A stretch of DNA of 64,000 nt, from assembly GCA_039801085.1 (NCBI GenBank), contig JBDRTY010000002.1, positions 1 to 64,000 on the forward strand, in the 5' to 3' direction. Made by a program: the position numbers and the translations under genes. Below the pieces are notes generated by a model that worked only from the letters and a program-made list of their open reading frames with translations, was not told where the DNA came from and did not search any database. Shown here piece after piece: positions 36,225 through 45,135 of the stretch. Position 1 is the first letter of the stretch. The number at the start of each line of letters is the position of its first letter. The DNA comes from a candidate division WOR-3 bacterium (lineage in GTDB: Bacteria; Hydrothermota; Tepidihabitantia; Tepidihabitantales; Tepidihabitantaceae).

Positions 36225-37832
36225 CTAACTTATGCCGTATTCTCTGATTTTCTTCCTCAGGGTATCGCGATGGATTCCCAAAAGCGCTGCTGCCCGGCTC
36301 TGGTTGCCATTACATTTTATGAGTGCCTCCTGGATTGCCAGCTTTTCCAGCTCTGCCAGTTTGAGCGACCCGACAATCTGCTCAATGCCGGTCACAGTGC
36401 GGGCTTTAGGTCCGGGTGCAGACGGGGTTACATGTGCCTGAAACTGGGCAATGGCGGTAGCGATATGTCCGACGCCGATGATGTGCGTGTTTTCATACTG
36501 TGCCCGGTCATACGCCTGATTGATAATTGCCCGCAGGGTCCGGACATTGCCGGCTGCAAACAGCGGTCTTTCTCCGGAAATATGCTGGAGCACAATCTGC
36601 GTGAGAAACCGCACCGCGGTCGGGTCAGACTGCAGCTTCTGCCGGACATAGGGATTTCTGTTCCGTTCGGTTACAAAGAACTCAAAAAACTCGCCGATAT
36701 CATCCTCAACCGTCTGCGGCTTTTCCCCGGACCAGCGCTCGGCAACCGAAGGCACCGTAATGCAGTGGTGAACCAGCCGGGTGTAGAAGTCGCTCCGGAA
36801 CCGCTGCTGCAGCTCCTCAATCGTCCGGTTTGTTGCGGTTATGATCCGGACATCAACCTCCTTCTCCACTGAACTCCCCAGCCGCTTAATCCGGTGGTAC
36901 TCAATTACCCGGAGCAGTTTCTTCTGCAGCTCCTGGTCAATCTCGCCGATCTCATCCAGAAACACGGTCGACCCCCGGGCGGTCTCAAAGATTCCGGCAC
37001 GCGGTGTCCGCGCATCGGTGAAGGCGCCGGTTTCATGGCCGAAAAGTTCATCAATGCACAGATTCTTGTCCATCGTGGTCATCTGCACCGTCAGCACATT
37101 CCTTCTCTCCGGCACGCGCTCGGAATAACGGTAACTCAGCCGGTGAATCGCCTGGGCGACAAGCTCCTTGCCGGTGCCGGGCGGACCGATCACGAGCACG
37201 ATACTGTCAGTTGGGGCGGTGCGCTCAATTTCCCGCACGAGTGCCGCCATCCGCCGGGACCTGCCGACCACCATATGATGCGTCTCCCGCCAGTAAAACC
37301 GCTTATCCTCGGTAAGTGGTCTGAGCGCACACAGATCCAGCTTTTGCAGCACCGCCAGCTCCTCTGGCTCCTCACCTGCAGGACCGGCGAAATGACATTC
37401 CCCCACACCGGGGACCTGACAGATATCAATATACCGTTCCGGCGACTGCAGCACCTCAGCGCTCAGGTGAAAGACCACCGGTGCAATCTGCTCAATGTCA
37501 AGATGACGCAGATGGTAATAGATGATAAACCCCTGAAGCCGGCGGACATCCATTACCAAACCGGCAGGACGCAACCCCAGAGGAAAAACCGCCAGCTTCT
37601 GCTCGCTGTCCACCGCGGAAAAATCGACTCCGAGTACGATTCCGGCAACATGGACCCCGGCATTCTGCCGGTACCATTTTCTAATCGCCTCCAGACAGTC
37701 ACAATAGACAAACTCAAACTCCTGGCCCAGCCTCCCTTTATCAAACTGACGGGCATATTCCACCAGGGTTTGAAACCTGCCCGGTCTGTCATAGACCACA
37801 AGCACAACTGGACGCTGTCCCCGACTGCTCAT
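36225..37832 (-). CDS. Sigma-54-dependent transcriptional activator (NtrC family)
   Basis: This 535-residue regulator has an N-terminal sensory region (1-180; beta-alpha pattern, no recognisable phospho-acceptor), an AAA+ domain (about 187-430) with Walker A GPPGTGKE (216-223) and Walker B VFLDEIGEID (290-299), and a Fis-type helix-turn-helix at 497-535 (N-Q-S-R-A-A-A-L-L-G-I-H-R-D-T-L-R-K-K-I). The sigma-54 contact loop reads GAFTDA (269-274) where GAFTGA is usual. The linker between the AAA+ and HTH domains is longer than normal. Preceded by TTGAGC-N16-TATAAT. The signal sensed is unknown. Confidence 0.9.
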   Translation of the reverse strand: MSSRGQRPVVLVVYDRPGRFQTLVEYARQFDKGRLGQEFEFVYCDCLEAIRKWYRQNAGVHVAGIVLGVDFSAVDSEQKLAVFPLGLRPAGLVMDVRRLQGFIIYYHLRHLDIEQIAPVVFHLSAEVLQSPERYIDICQVPGVGECHFAGPAGEEPEELAVLQKLDLCALRPLTEDKRFYWRETHHMVVGRSRRMAALVREIERTAPTDSIVLVIGPPGTGKELVAQAIHRLSYRYSERVPERRNVLTVQMTTMDKNLCIDELFGHETGAFTDARTPRAGIFETARGSTVFLDEIGEIDQELQKKLLRVIEYHRIKRLGSSVEKEVDVRIITATNRTIEELQQRFRSDFYTRLVHHCITVPSVAERWSGEKPQTVEDDIGEFFEFFVTERNRNPYVRQKLQSDPTAVRFLTQIVLQHISGERPLFAAGNVRTLRAIINQAYDRAQYENTHIIGVGHIATAIAQFQAHVTPSAPGPKARTVTGIEQIVGSLKLAELEKLAIQEALIKCNGNQSRAAALLGIHRDTLRKKIREYGIS

Positions 37833-37846
37833 ATCTGTTTTTGATA

Positions 37847-37874
37847 ATTATATCTGCAGAAAACTGCCGCTCAA
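37847..37874 (-). promoter_or_regulatory. Promoter of the sigma-54 activator gene
   Basis: TTGAGC (37874-37869), 16-nt spacer, TATAAT (37852-37847), 14 nt before the ATG at 37832. Confidence 0.65.
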
Positions 37875-37918
37875 GAAAATCTGCACTGCCGAATTTTTCA
37901 ATTTTCTCATGATTGAAA

Positions 37919-37947
37919 TTGACTTTCTGCCTCCTTGCTGATAATTT
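37919..37947 (+). promoter_or_regulatory. Promoter of the secreted propeller-like gene, near-leaderless
   Basis: TTGACT (37919-37924), 17-nt spacer, TAATTT (37942-37947), 9 nt to the ATG at 37957. Confidence 0.55.
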
Positions 37948-37956
37948 ATTTGTGTT

Positions 37957-39330
37957 ATGCCGATTTTTACTGCGGTTTTTCTTCTAACCGGGCTGATTTC
38001 CGGTCCTGGTCTGACCAGGACACAAACTGCCTGCACCGCAGCACCGCGCTTCACCGACAACCAGGCCTCATTTGATATGTATCAGGACGAGATTGTAATT
38101 GACACCTGCTCCATAGTGGTGCTTGCGGGTGCTCAGGACTCTGCTGGCAACATCTATGCGCTCGTCGTCACCCCGGAATCAATTCTGAAAATCTACCGCT
38201 CTTCAGATCGCGGCGGTTTCTGGGAGGTGATGCTGACAATGCCGGTGCCGGCTCCAGTCAGCCAGGCAGAACTCCTGATCGCCGGAACTGACCCGGCAAA
38301 AATCTTCATATTTTTACTGACAACGGCTGCAGGCGGAGACCTTTGGCTGATGCGGACCACCTCCGATTTCACAGACCGGGACTGGCTGCCGGTAGCGGTC
38401 GGTCCGGATACGATCGACCGGTTTACCGTTACAGTTGACAACAACAGCCGCCCCTGTCTCTACTGTCTCTATGTCCGGGAACACCGGACCGGACCCAATG
38501 GCCGGTTCACCCGCTCGCTGGATCTCGGCAGCACCTGGGAACCGTTTCAGGATTTCTACAACTGCTCCCAACCCTGCCTTTACTTCGGTGCCGGCACCCT
38601 CCACTGCGCCTGGTGCTATGCGATTGACAATCGCCAGCTCCATTACACCCGGAACCGGCACTTTGGTGCGCCCGGCCGGTGGGAGCCCCTGCAGGTGCTT
38701 TATGCCACTGGCGAACGGTGCCTGACACCGGTGGTGGTTCAGGCAGAAACACTTCCTCCCTGGCGGGCACCGGTCTGGATCGCCTGGAGCGTTGCCCGGC
38801 GCGATACTGAGATGCTGGACCTGCTCATCACCTGCTCAACCGACGGTGGGAGCACATTTTCGACGCCGGTAAACCTCGGTGAGCCCTTCATTGATGAATG
38901 GTGGCCCAGCCTTGCCGCCACCAGCACCACGGTCAACCTGCTTTACAATGCGGGTGCCGGCGGTGAAAATGACCCGACGGTGATTTATTACCGGTATGCC
39001 CGCTGCTATGCACCCCAGCTGCTGAGCTCTCCGCTGAAAATTAACGATTCGCGGGCTAATCCAGCGGTCTCTGGTGCCCGACCCCGGGCGCTCGGTTCTG
39101 GCGCCCTGTTCAGCCATTATGGAGCAGGCACAACCGCCCGTGGTCTCTACTTCTACCGGCTCACACCCCGATTTGCGCTCCAACCCCGCACTCCAAAACC
39201 GGCATCAACCACCAGCATGATTCTTGATCCTGCCGGCAGAAGGGTAAACCTGACCGGCTCCCGCCGGAAAGCCGGGGTTTATTTTCTATCCGAAGGGGAC
39301 CGCTGGCGCAAACTACTGATTCTGCGTTAG
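37957..39330 (+). CDS. Secreted BNR/sialidase-like propeller protein with sorting module
   Basis: This 457-residue protein has a signal peptide (about 1-25), then several repeats of the Asp-box kind (Y-R-S-S-D-R-G-G-F-W-E; S-L-D-L-G-S-T-W-E; C-S-T-D-G-G-S-T-F), as in six-bladed sialidase or BNR propellers. The last 50 residues are a short sorting-like module (ILDPAGRRVNLTG ... GVYFLSEGDRWRKLLI). The arginine triad of sialidases cannot be assigned, so an exo-glycosidase role is not shown. Cysteine content is unusually high. Confidence 0.75.
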   Translation: MPIFTAVFLLTGLISGPGLTRTQTACTAAPRFTDNQASFDMYQDEIVIDTCSIVVLAGAQDSAGNIYALVVTPESILKIYRSSDRGGFWEVMLTMPVPAPVSQAELLIAGTDPAKIFIFLLTTAAGGDLWLMRTTSDFTDRDWLPVAVGPDTIDRFTVTVDNNSRPCLYCLYVREHRTGPNGRFTRSLDLGSTWEPFQDFYNCSQPCLYFGAGTLHCAWCYAIDNRQLHYTRNRHFGAPGRWEPLQVLYATGERCLTPVVVQAETLPPWRAPVWIAWSVARRDTEMLDLLITCSTDGGSTFSTPVNLGEPFIDEWWPSLAATSTTVNLLYNAGAGGENDPTVIYYRYARCYAPQLLSSPLKINDSRANPAVSGARPRALGSGALFSHYGAGTTARGLYFYRLTPRFALQPRTPKPASTTSMILDPAGRRVNLTGSRRKAGVYFLSEGDRWRKLLILR

Positions 39331-39601
39331 TTAACACAACCATGCCCCCACCAGACCCCTCAACCCACGGTCGGGGGAACTGCCCCCAGAGCAGGCTGAA
39401 AAGGGGTATATAAACATAACACATTGATAAAAATTAATTTATAACTGCGGGCTAAAACAGGGGTGAATTCTCCGGTCCGCATGTGCTCAAATAATAAATG
39501 GCTGACCTGTCTTCCGGGGTTTACACCCGCATGTTGCTTACAAATTTACTACAGCTTGACTTTATTATAGCACTTAGCATATTTAATGTAAGGTTTATAA
39601 A
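39331..39601. other. Intergenic region at the left edge of an AT-richer island
   Basis: About 270 bp in which base composition shifts from GC-rich to AT-rich. It holds a GGGGG-AACTG-CCCCC hairpin (39373-39387) without a U-run and a TTGACT box at 39554-39559 that may belong to the promoter of the RadC-like gene. No open frame was seen. Confidence 0.5.
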
Positions 39602-39934
39602 ATGAGCTGCTGTAATTGCGGGTCAGGGTATGAGGATTATTATTGGCGACATCCGGGTGGCAAGTTGCGGGAAATTGGGGCTGATAAACTTACCGATGCC
39701 GAACTGTTGGCGATTCTCATTTCATCAGGAATTAAGGGAAAAAGCGCGGAAAAAATCGCAAATGAGCTTCTTGAGAGATACGGCTCGCTTGAAGGCTTAG
39801 CAAACCAGCCGCTTGAAGGGTTGCTACAAATTAAAGGTCTGGGTGATCGGAAAATCATCCGCATCGCTGCGGCATATGAATTAGCCCGACGGTTAATGGA
39901 GAAAGGAAAGTCCTGTGAGCCCAGAAGGAAATAA
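39602..39934 (+). CDS. RadC N-terminal HhH domain protein, lacking the JAB/MPN domain
   Basis: This 110-residue protein matches only the N-terminal helix-hairpin-helix part of RadC/UPF0758: K-L-x-E-x-G-A-D-K-L-T-D-A-E-L-L-A-I-L-I and LLQIKGLGDRKIIRIAAAYELARR. The usual C-terminal JAB/MPN metalloprotease-like domain (about 120 residues) is absent, and a short C-N-C-G start precedes the domain. It overlaps the following DNA methyltransferase gene by 20 bp, so the two are coupled. It could supply DNA binding for the modification enzyme; that is an inference. A shortened radC relic is the alternative. Confidence 0.75.
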   Translation: MSCCNCGSGYEDYYWRHPGGKLREIGADKLTDAELLAILISSGIKGKSAEKIANELLERYGSLEGLANQPLEGLLQIKGLGDRKIIRIAAAYELARRLMEKGKSCEPRRK

Positions 39935-42900
39935 GAATACAAAATTAACCGAAAAGCCGGCGCGAATACCGGACATCCGGAAAACCTCCCGCTGGGATGA
40001 AAGTATTAATCAATACCTCCAGCAGGTGAAAGAATTGGCAAGTGAATCCGCCCGCTCTCATTGTTTCATAATGCTGGTAAAAGACCTGCTTGGCACTCAG
40101 CCCGGCTTTATTGAAGAATACCTTGCCGGAATTGAGAAATACCTGAGAGTCAAACAGAGGGACGGAATTCTCAGGGGTGAGGCGGACAATTTATTCGGCA
40201 ATGTGATAATTGAGTTTGAGTCAGACATCACCAAAAAACGCCCTGAAGCCGAAAGCCAGTTGCGGCGATATGTTGCCATCGCCTGGTCTCAGGAAAAGCC
40301 AGAGTCTCGTCGCCCCTATCTCTGCATTGCCACTGATGGCATTCGCTTTCTCACTTACACACCGGCAATAGCGGACTCAAATCAGCAGGAGATAGTACCG
40401 GAGGATGTTCGTCTCAATCTCCTCGGGGAGGTAGACTGGACTCGCCTCAATTCTGATGAGATATATTACTGGCTTGACCGCCATTTCCTGCGCCAGGAAG
40501 ATCTCAATCCAACAACCGAATTTATCGTCCGGGACTTCGGGATAAAAAGCCATGCCTATCAGACCGCAACTACTGCCCTTCTCAACCTCTGGCAGAAGAT
40601 TAAATCTCAGAGCGAATCGGCAGTAATATATGAAACCTGGAACAAATACCTGCGAATTGTTTACGGCAGCACGGTAGCCGATGATGAACTGTTTATCCGC
40701 CACACCTATCTCGCCACCTTGGCAAAACTACTTGCCTGGATGCGCCTAACCCAAAGCACCAGTCTGCCGGATGATGCCCAGATTATCGAAATGCTCGAAG
40801 GTCTGTTATTCAAAAAGCATGGAATTGAAAACTTTATTGAAGAGGACTTCTTCTCCTGGGTGGCGCGCCCCAATGCCCAGAAGGTCGGGGTTGGGGTTGT
40901 CCGCCGGCTCTTCAGCCTTTTACAGAACTACAATTTAAGGGAATTATCTGAAGATGTTCTGAAATCGCTCTATCAGGAACTTGTTGATCCTGAAACCCGC
41001 CACGATTTGGGTGAATTCTATACCCCAGACTGGCTTGCCCACCGGATGGTCAATTATCTCCTCAATAAAAATCCTGCAGGCAGCGTCCTTGACCCTGCCT
41101 GCGGCTCGGGCACATTTCTCTATCTCACGATTAAGGAAAAACGGCGAAGATTGGGCAACACCCAGAAGACGCTTTATCACATCCTTAACTCGGTCTGCGG
41201 TGTTGATGTCCACCCTCTGGCGGTGATCATCGCCAAGACCAACTTTATCCTTGCCCTTGGCGACCTGCTCCAGAAAAGAAAAGGGCACATCGTCATTCCG
41301 GTATACCTTGCCAACACATTAAGGCTGCCAGAGCGGATGATGGGAAGTCCTTTATTCATCCTGCCCCTTGAAGGGCAGGAGTTCCCCATACCGGAGGAGT
41401 TGTTACAAGATACCAGCCTTTACGACCAGAGCGTAGAACTGGCGAAAGAGTTCGCCCGGCAGAACAAGGGCAAAAATATCTCTGAAGAAGCATTTCATAA
41501 CTTCCTCCTCGCCCAGAATTTTCCCTATGCCCACAATGAAACTCTTGTCAACTCAATCTTTAAGCTTGTTGAAACCCTCAAGGTATTTATTGATAAAGAC
41601 CGCGACACCATCTGGGCGTTCGTCCTGAAAAACATTTACAAACCGCACTTCCTTTTAAATAAATTTGACTTTGTTATCGGTAATCCGCCATGGATTGCCT
41701 TTCGTGCTCTTGAACCCAATCACCAAAAATATCTCAAAACCCGTATAACTAATATCTACAAATTAACTACTGGGGCACCAGAAAATATTCCTAATCTTGA
41801 GGTCGGAACTTTCTTCTTTATTCGTGCCTCGGACCTATATCTTAAGCTCGGTGGCACAATCGCCTTTGTCCTGCCAAAAAGCATCTTCAGTGCTGACCAG
41901 CACGACGGCTTGCGCCGGCGCACATTTGAATTAACCGGAAGCGGGGAAAAGCTCTACTGGCAGGAGGTGTGGGACTGTGAAAATGTCACACCCCTTTTTA
42001 ATGTCCCTGCCTGTGTTCTGATTGCTGAAAAAAGAGAAGTGATAAAAACCCCCAGTTCTCCCTCCCCTTTTGCGGGCGAAATTCTTGAGGGTGAGTTATC
42101 CCGCAAAAACGCCTCACTCCAAGAGGCTGAATACGAATTAAAGGTAACAAAAACCCGGTTCTATCTGCATATCCGCGGCAAACGCTCATTTTGGGCAGTT
42201 GATAAGGCTGTTGAGTTAAAGGGACAATCTTATTACATAAAGAAATTCCTTAGGGGTGCCGAGCTTGATCCGCGTCCTTTTTGGTTTGTAGAAGTCAAGC
42301 CTTCACCATTAGGCTTTAACCCTGACCTGCCACCACTTGAAACCGCTGAGCGGGCGAAGAAAGAGGCAAAAGATGCTTATAAAGGGCTTGTTCTGAAAGG
42401 CACGGTAGAAAGCCGGTTTCTCTATGCCAGCCTCCTTTCAACCGACCTTCTGCCCTTCGGACACCTTGACTATCGCCTTGTTGTCCTGCCAATTGAACCG
42501 GCAGACGACCATTACAAACTCATTGATGCTGGCGAAGCCCGCAAACGGGGGTTTCTCCATCTTGCCCAGTGGCTGGAGAAAGTTGAAAAGGAGTGGGAAA
42601 AAAGGCGATCGGTAAAGGCAAGGAGTTTTACCGTCTTACAATGGCTGGACTACCGAAAAAACCTGACCAACCAGAATCCAAAAGCAAGATATAGAGTGAT
42701 ATATAACACATCTGGAACAATTTTAACCGCAGCGGTAGTTGAAAATGAAAATATTTCTTTTAAATTTGGCAACCAAGAAGTTAGAGCTCAAGGGTTTATT
42801 GCAGATACAGTAACCTATTGTTACGAAACTAATGATAAACAATCGGCCTATTCGCTTGCGGCAATACTTAATTCACCATATCTAGACCATTTAATAAAAC

Positions 42901-43166
42901 CGATGCAGAGTCGGGGACTATGGGGGCCAAGGCATCTCCACAAGAAACCGCTTGAATTTCCAATTCCTAAATTTGATGAAAGAAACCCAATTCATCTCCG
43001 CCTATCCGAACTAGGCGAGAAATGCACTGAGAAGGTCAGACAATGGCTTGACCAGGGTGGTGCCAAGGGTATCAAGGATATCGGCCGATTGCGGGCATTG
43101 GTGCGCCAGCTCCTCGCCCCGGAACTCGCCGAAATCGATCAGCTGGTGCAAAAATTGCTGGGTTGA
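39915..43166 (+). CDS. Large N6-adenine DNA methyltransferase, one-chain restriction-modification type
   Basis: This 1083-residue protein has an N-terminal PD-(D/E)xK-like region (about 60-150, GEADNLFGNVIIEFES), where the expected E-x-K reads E-F-E, so the nuclease may be altered or inactive. It also has a helical linker, a gamma-class methyltransferase core with motif I DPACGSGTFLY and the catalytic NPPW of motif IV, and a C-terminal target-recognition-like half (TaqI/Eco57I type). The start is GTG 39915 with GAAAGGAAAG. Composition is more AT-rich than the surroundings, consistent with horizontal transfer. It methylates an unknown target. Confidence 0.88.
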   Translation: MSPEGNKNTKLTEKPARIPDIRKTSRWDESINQYLQQVKELASESARSHCFIMLVKDLLGTQPGFIEEYLAGIEKYLRVKQRDGILRGEADNLFGNVIIEFESDITKKRPEAESQLRRYVAIAWSQEKPESRRPYLCIATDGIRFLTYTPAIADSNQQEIVPEDVRLNLLGEVDWTRLNSDEIYYWLDRHFLRQEDLNPTTEFIVRDFGIKSHAYQTATTALLNLWQKIKSQSESAVIYETWNKYLRIVYGSTVADDELFIRHTYLATLAKLLAWMRLTQSTSLPDDAQIIEMLEGLLFKKHGIENFIEEDFFSWVARPNAQKVGVGVVRRLFSLLQNYNLRELSEDVLKSLYQELVDPETRHDLGEFYTPDWLAHRMVNYLLNKNPAGSVLDPACGSGTFLYLTIKEKRRRLGNTQKTLYHILNSVCGVDVHPLAVIIAKTNFILALGDLLQKRKGHIVIPVYLANTLRLPERMMGSPLFILPLEGQEFPIPEELLQDTSLYDQSVELAKEFARQNKGKNISEEAFHNFLLAQNFPYAHNETLVNSIFKLVETLKVFIDKDRDTIWAFVLKNIYKPHFLLNKFDFVIGNPPWIAFRALEPNHQKYLKTRITNIYKLTTGAPENIPNLEVGTFFFIRASDLYLKLGGTIAFVLPKSIFSADQHDGLRRRTFELTGSGEKLYWQEVWDCENVTPLFNVPACVLIAEKREVIKTPSSPSPFAGEILEGELSRKNASLQEAEYELKVTKTRFYLHIRGKRSFWAVDKAVELKGQSYYIKKFLRGAELDPRPFWFVEVKPSPLGFNPDLPPLETAERAKKEAKDAYKGLVLKGTVESRFLYASLLSTDLLPFGHLDYRLVVLPIEPADDHYKLIDAGEARKRGFLHLAQWLEKVEKEWEKRRSVKARSFTVLQWLDYRKNLTNQNPKARYRVIYNTSGTILTAAVVENENISFKFGNQEVRAQGFIADTVTYCYETNDKQSAYSLAAILNSPYLDHLIKPMQSRGLWGPRHLHKKPLEFPIPKFDERNPIHLRLSELGEKCTEKVRQWLDQGGAKGIKDIGRLRALVRQLLAPELAEIDQLVQKLLG

Positions 43167-43300
43167 TTAAAGGGCAAACTTTGACGCCTTCTTATGCTTT
43201 CCTTGGAATTGCAGAACTTTCGCCAGTGAGCGCAAAAATTCTTGACGATATTAAAGCCTACCACGACCTGCTGCTTGAACAGTTTTTGACTCAGAAATAA
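43163..43300 (+). CDS. Small ORF or gene relic after the methyltransferase
   Basis: A 45-residue frame opens with TTG overlapping the methyltransferase stop (TTGA) and ends with TAA at 43298-43300. The product has S-P-V-S-A-K-I-L-D-D-I-K-A-Y-H-D-L-L-L-E-Q-F, an amphipathic helix. It has no ribosome binding site of its own and no recognised family. It may be a coupled small protein or the end of a decayed gene. Confidence 0.3.
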   Translation: MIKGQTLTPSYAFLGIAELSPVSAKILDDIKAYHDLLLEQFLTQK

Positions 43301-43394
43301 CTGCTATAATTTAAGTTTAGCTTCTAGTAACTGATTTTGACTTTTCAAGGCAGATGCCTAAGCTATTTTATAATAATCAAAACAGGAGCAAAAA

Positions 43395-44957
43395 GTGAAA
43401 AAGGGTGTAACCGTTTTGTTTTTAGTAAGTGTCTTTATCCTGCCGCTTGGCGCCCGCGAACTGCTGGTCCAGTGGTGTCCCGGGGCTGATTACGATTTGA
43501 CTGTGGTCAGTCATTTTCCGGTGGTTGCCGAGCTGGAGGACTGCTACCTGCTCAGGGTGGACGAAGCCCGACTGCCCGCACTGAACTACCTGCCCGGCGC
43601 GCTGCGCATTCTGAATCTGCCCGCAGACAAACAGCTGTTCTATGTCAAGACCCCGGCCGGATTTGACCGGCAGCAGCTTGCCCGCTTCGGCCTCGTTGCC
43701 GGTGAAACACCCGGCGGAGTTCTGCTGGCAACCGATGAGACGGCAATTATCGGTCTCAACCGCCTGCCGGTTGAGCTGTGCCATCTGCCCCTTGAGCCGG
43801 TTAACCTTCAGCCCGCAGGTCCGCTGCCCGCACCGGTTTCCGTCTCAGAAAGCCTGATTACCGCACTGGTTGCGCGGGTGAATCCCGATTCGGTGCTTAC
43901 CCATATCCGGCGGCTGCAGGATTTCTACACCCGCTACTCCACGACCGAATCCTGCCGGGCGGCGGTCGAATGGATGCGGGAAAGGCTTGCCGGTTACGGC
44001 TGTGACTCCACCGCACTTGAGACCTACCGCACCAGTTACGCCCCGAATGTCATCGGCGTCAAGCTGGGCAGAGTCAACCCCAGGCCGATCTATGTGATCT
44101 GCGGGCATATTGACAACACCTCAGACTATGCACCTGAACACTGCCCGGGTTCAGATGACAACGCCTCCGGGACCGCAGCGGTAATCGAGGCGGCGCGGGT
44201 ATTTCAGGACATAAACTTTGCCTATTCAGTCTATTTCATCGGCTTCACCGGCGAGGAGCAGGGTCTTGTCGGCTCGGACAGCTTCTGCCGCCGGGCGGCC
44301 CGGCGCGGGGACTCAATCAAGGCGGCGCTGAACTTTGACATGATCTCCTATGGCCGGCAGAACCTGGACTCCTTTGAGGTGATCGGTAAAACCTCCAACC
44401 CTGCCTGCGCCTGGCTCGTGGACTCATTCATCGCCAGCGCCCGCACCTATACCGCGCTCAAGCCGGTGCGCCGGCTTGTCACCTCTGCCCCCTATTCGGA
44501 CCATCATTCGTTCTGGCAGCGGGGTTATCCTGCCCTGTGCGGGATTGAACATGACTTCACCCCGATGTATCATACGATTGGGGACACGATCGGCCCGCTT
44601 TATTATGTGAACTGCGGCACGAACAACTGGCTGATGGCAACTGAGGCGATCAAGGCGGCGGTTGCCACCATTGCCAAGCTCGCCGGTGCAATGGAGCCGA
44701 CCGGAAACACTGAATCCGCTGACCGGTCAGCGCTGCTGACTGTCCGCCCTGCCCTCCTCGGCAAGCCGCCATTTCACCTGCCGGTGCGCGCGGGCGAACA
44801 ACATTGGGCAGTTTATGATGCCCGGGGCGCGCTGGTAACAACCGGCGCGAGCCCGGTCTGGGATGGTCGCAGCAGTCGCGGGAGTCCGGTTGCGCCCGGA
44901 ATCTACTTCCTCCGGTCCGGCAGCCGCACCACCTGCTGCCTGCTCGTCAGCCCTTGA
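43395..44957 (+). CDS. Secreted M28 zinc aminopeptidase with sorting-type end
   Basis: This 520-residue enzyme has a signal peptide (1-20), a propeptide-like region to about 150, and an M28 domain with all metal and catalytic positions visible: H in CGHIDNTS, D in GSDDNASG, EE in FTGEEQG, D in NFDMIS and H in YHTIGDT. The last 60 residues form a short sorting module ending in G-I-Y-F-L-R. It removes N-terminal residues from external peptides. The GTG start at 43395 has ACAGGAG. It lies directly after the island. Confidence 0.9.
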   Translation: MKKGVTVLFLVSVFILPLGARELLVQWCPGADYDLTVVSHFPVVAELEDCYLLRVDEARLPALNYLPGALRILNLPADKQLFYVKTPAGFDRQQLARFGLVAGETPGGVLLATDETAIIGLNRLPVELCHLPLEPVNLQPAGPLPAPVSVSESLITALVARVNPDSVLTHIRRLQDFYTRYSTTESCRAAVEWMRERLAGYGCDSTALETYRTSYAPNVIGVKLGRVNPRPIYVICGHIDNTSDYAPEHCPGSDDNASGTAAVIEAARVFQDINFAYSVYFIGFTGEEQGLVGSDSFCRRAARRGDSIKAALNFDMISYGRQNLDSFEVIGKTSNPACAWLVDSFIASARTYTALKPVRRLVTSAPYSDHHSFWQRGYPALCGIEHDFTPMYHTIGDTIGPLYYVNCGTNNWLMATEAIKAAVATIAKLAGAMEPTGNTESADRSALLTVRPALLGKPPFHLPVRAGEQHWAVYDARGALVTTGASPVWDGRSSRGSPVAPGIYFLRSGSRTTCCLLVSP

Positions 44958-44989
44958 CAAATGACTACCCATGTGGAAAATAAAACCTG

Positions 44990-45118
44990 ATGCTCAGATT
45001 TCGCCGCCGCCTGTTTCCCGAGCGCCGTTATCTATTTCCACTCCGCTGGCTCTTCTGGCTGCTCTGGGGCGGGCTTTTGGTTTTTCTTTTCTGGATTTTA
45101 CGGCATTGGCTTAAATAA
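44990..45118 (+). CDS. Small membrane protein, 42 residues
   Basis: An ATG frame of 42 codons ends with TAA at 45116-45118. It has an arginine-rich start (MLRFRRRLFPERR) and one tryptophan-rich membrane helix. TTGACA at 44954-44959 with GAAAAT 16 nt later would place the transcript start at the ATG, as for other leaderless genes here. It lies 18 bp before the next membrane protein and has the local codon bias. Function unknown. Confidence 0.45.
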   Translation: MLRFRRRLFPERRYLFPLRWLFWLLWGGLLVFLFWILRHWLK

Positions 45119-45135
45119 AAAGAGAGGAGTTGAAG

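Noticed and set aside
39373-39387. GGGGG-AACTG-CCCCC hairpin as terminator of the propeller-like gene
   Set aside because: Only five pairs and no U-run on either strand.
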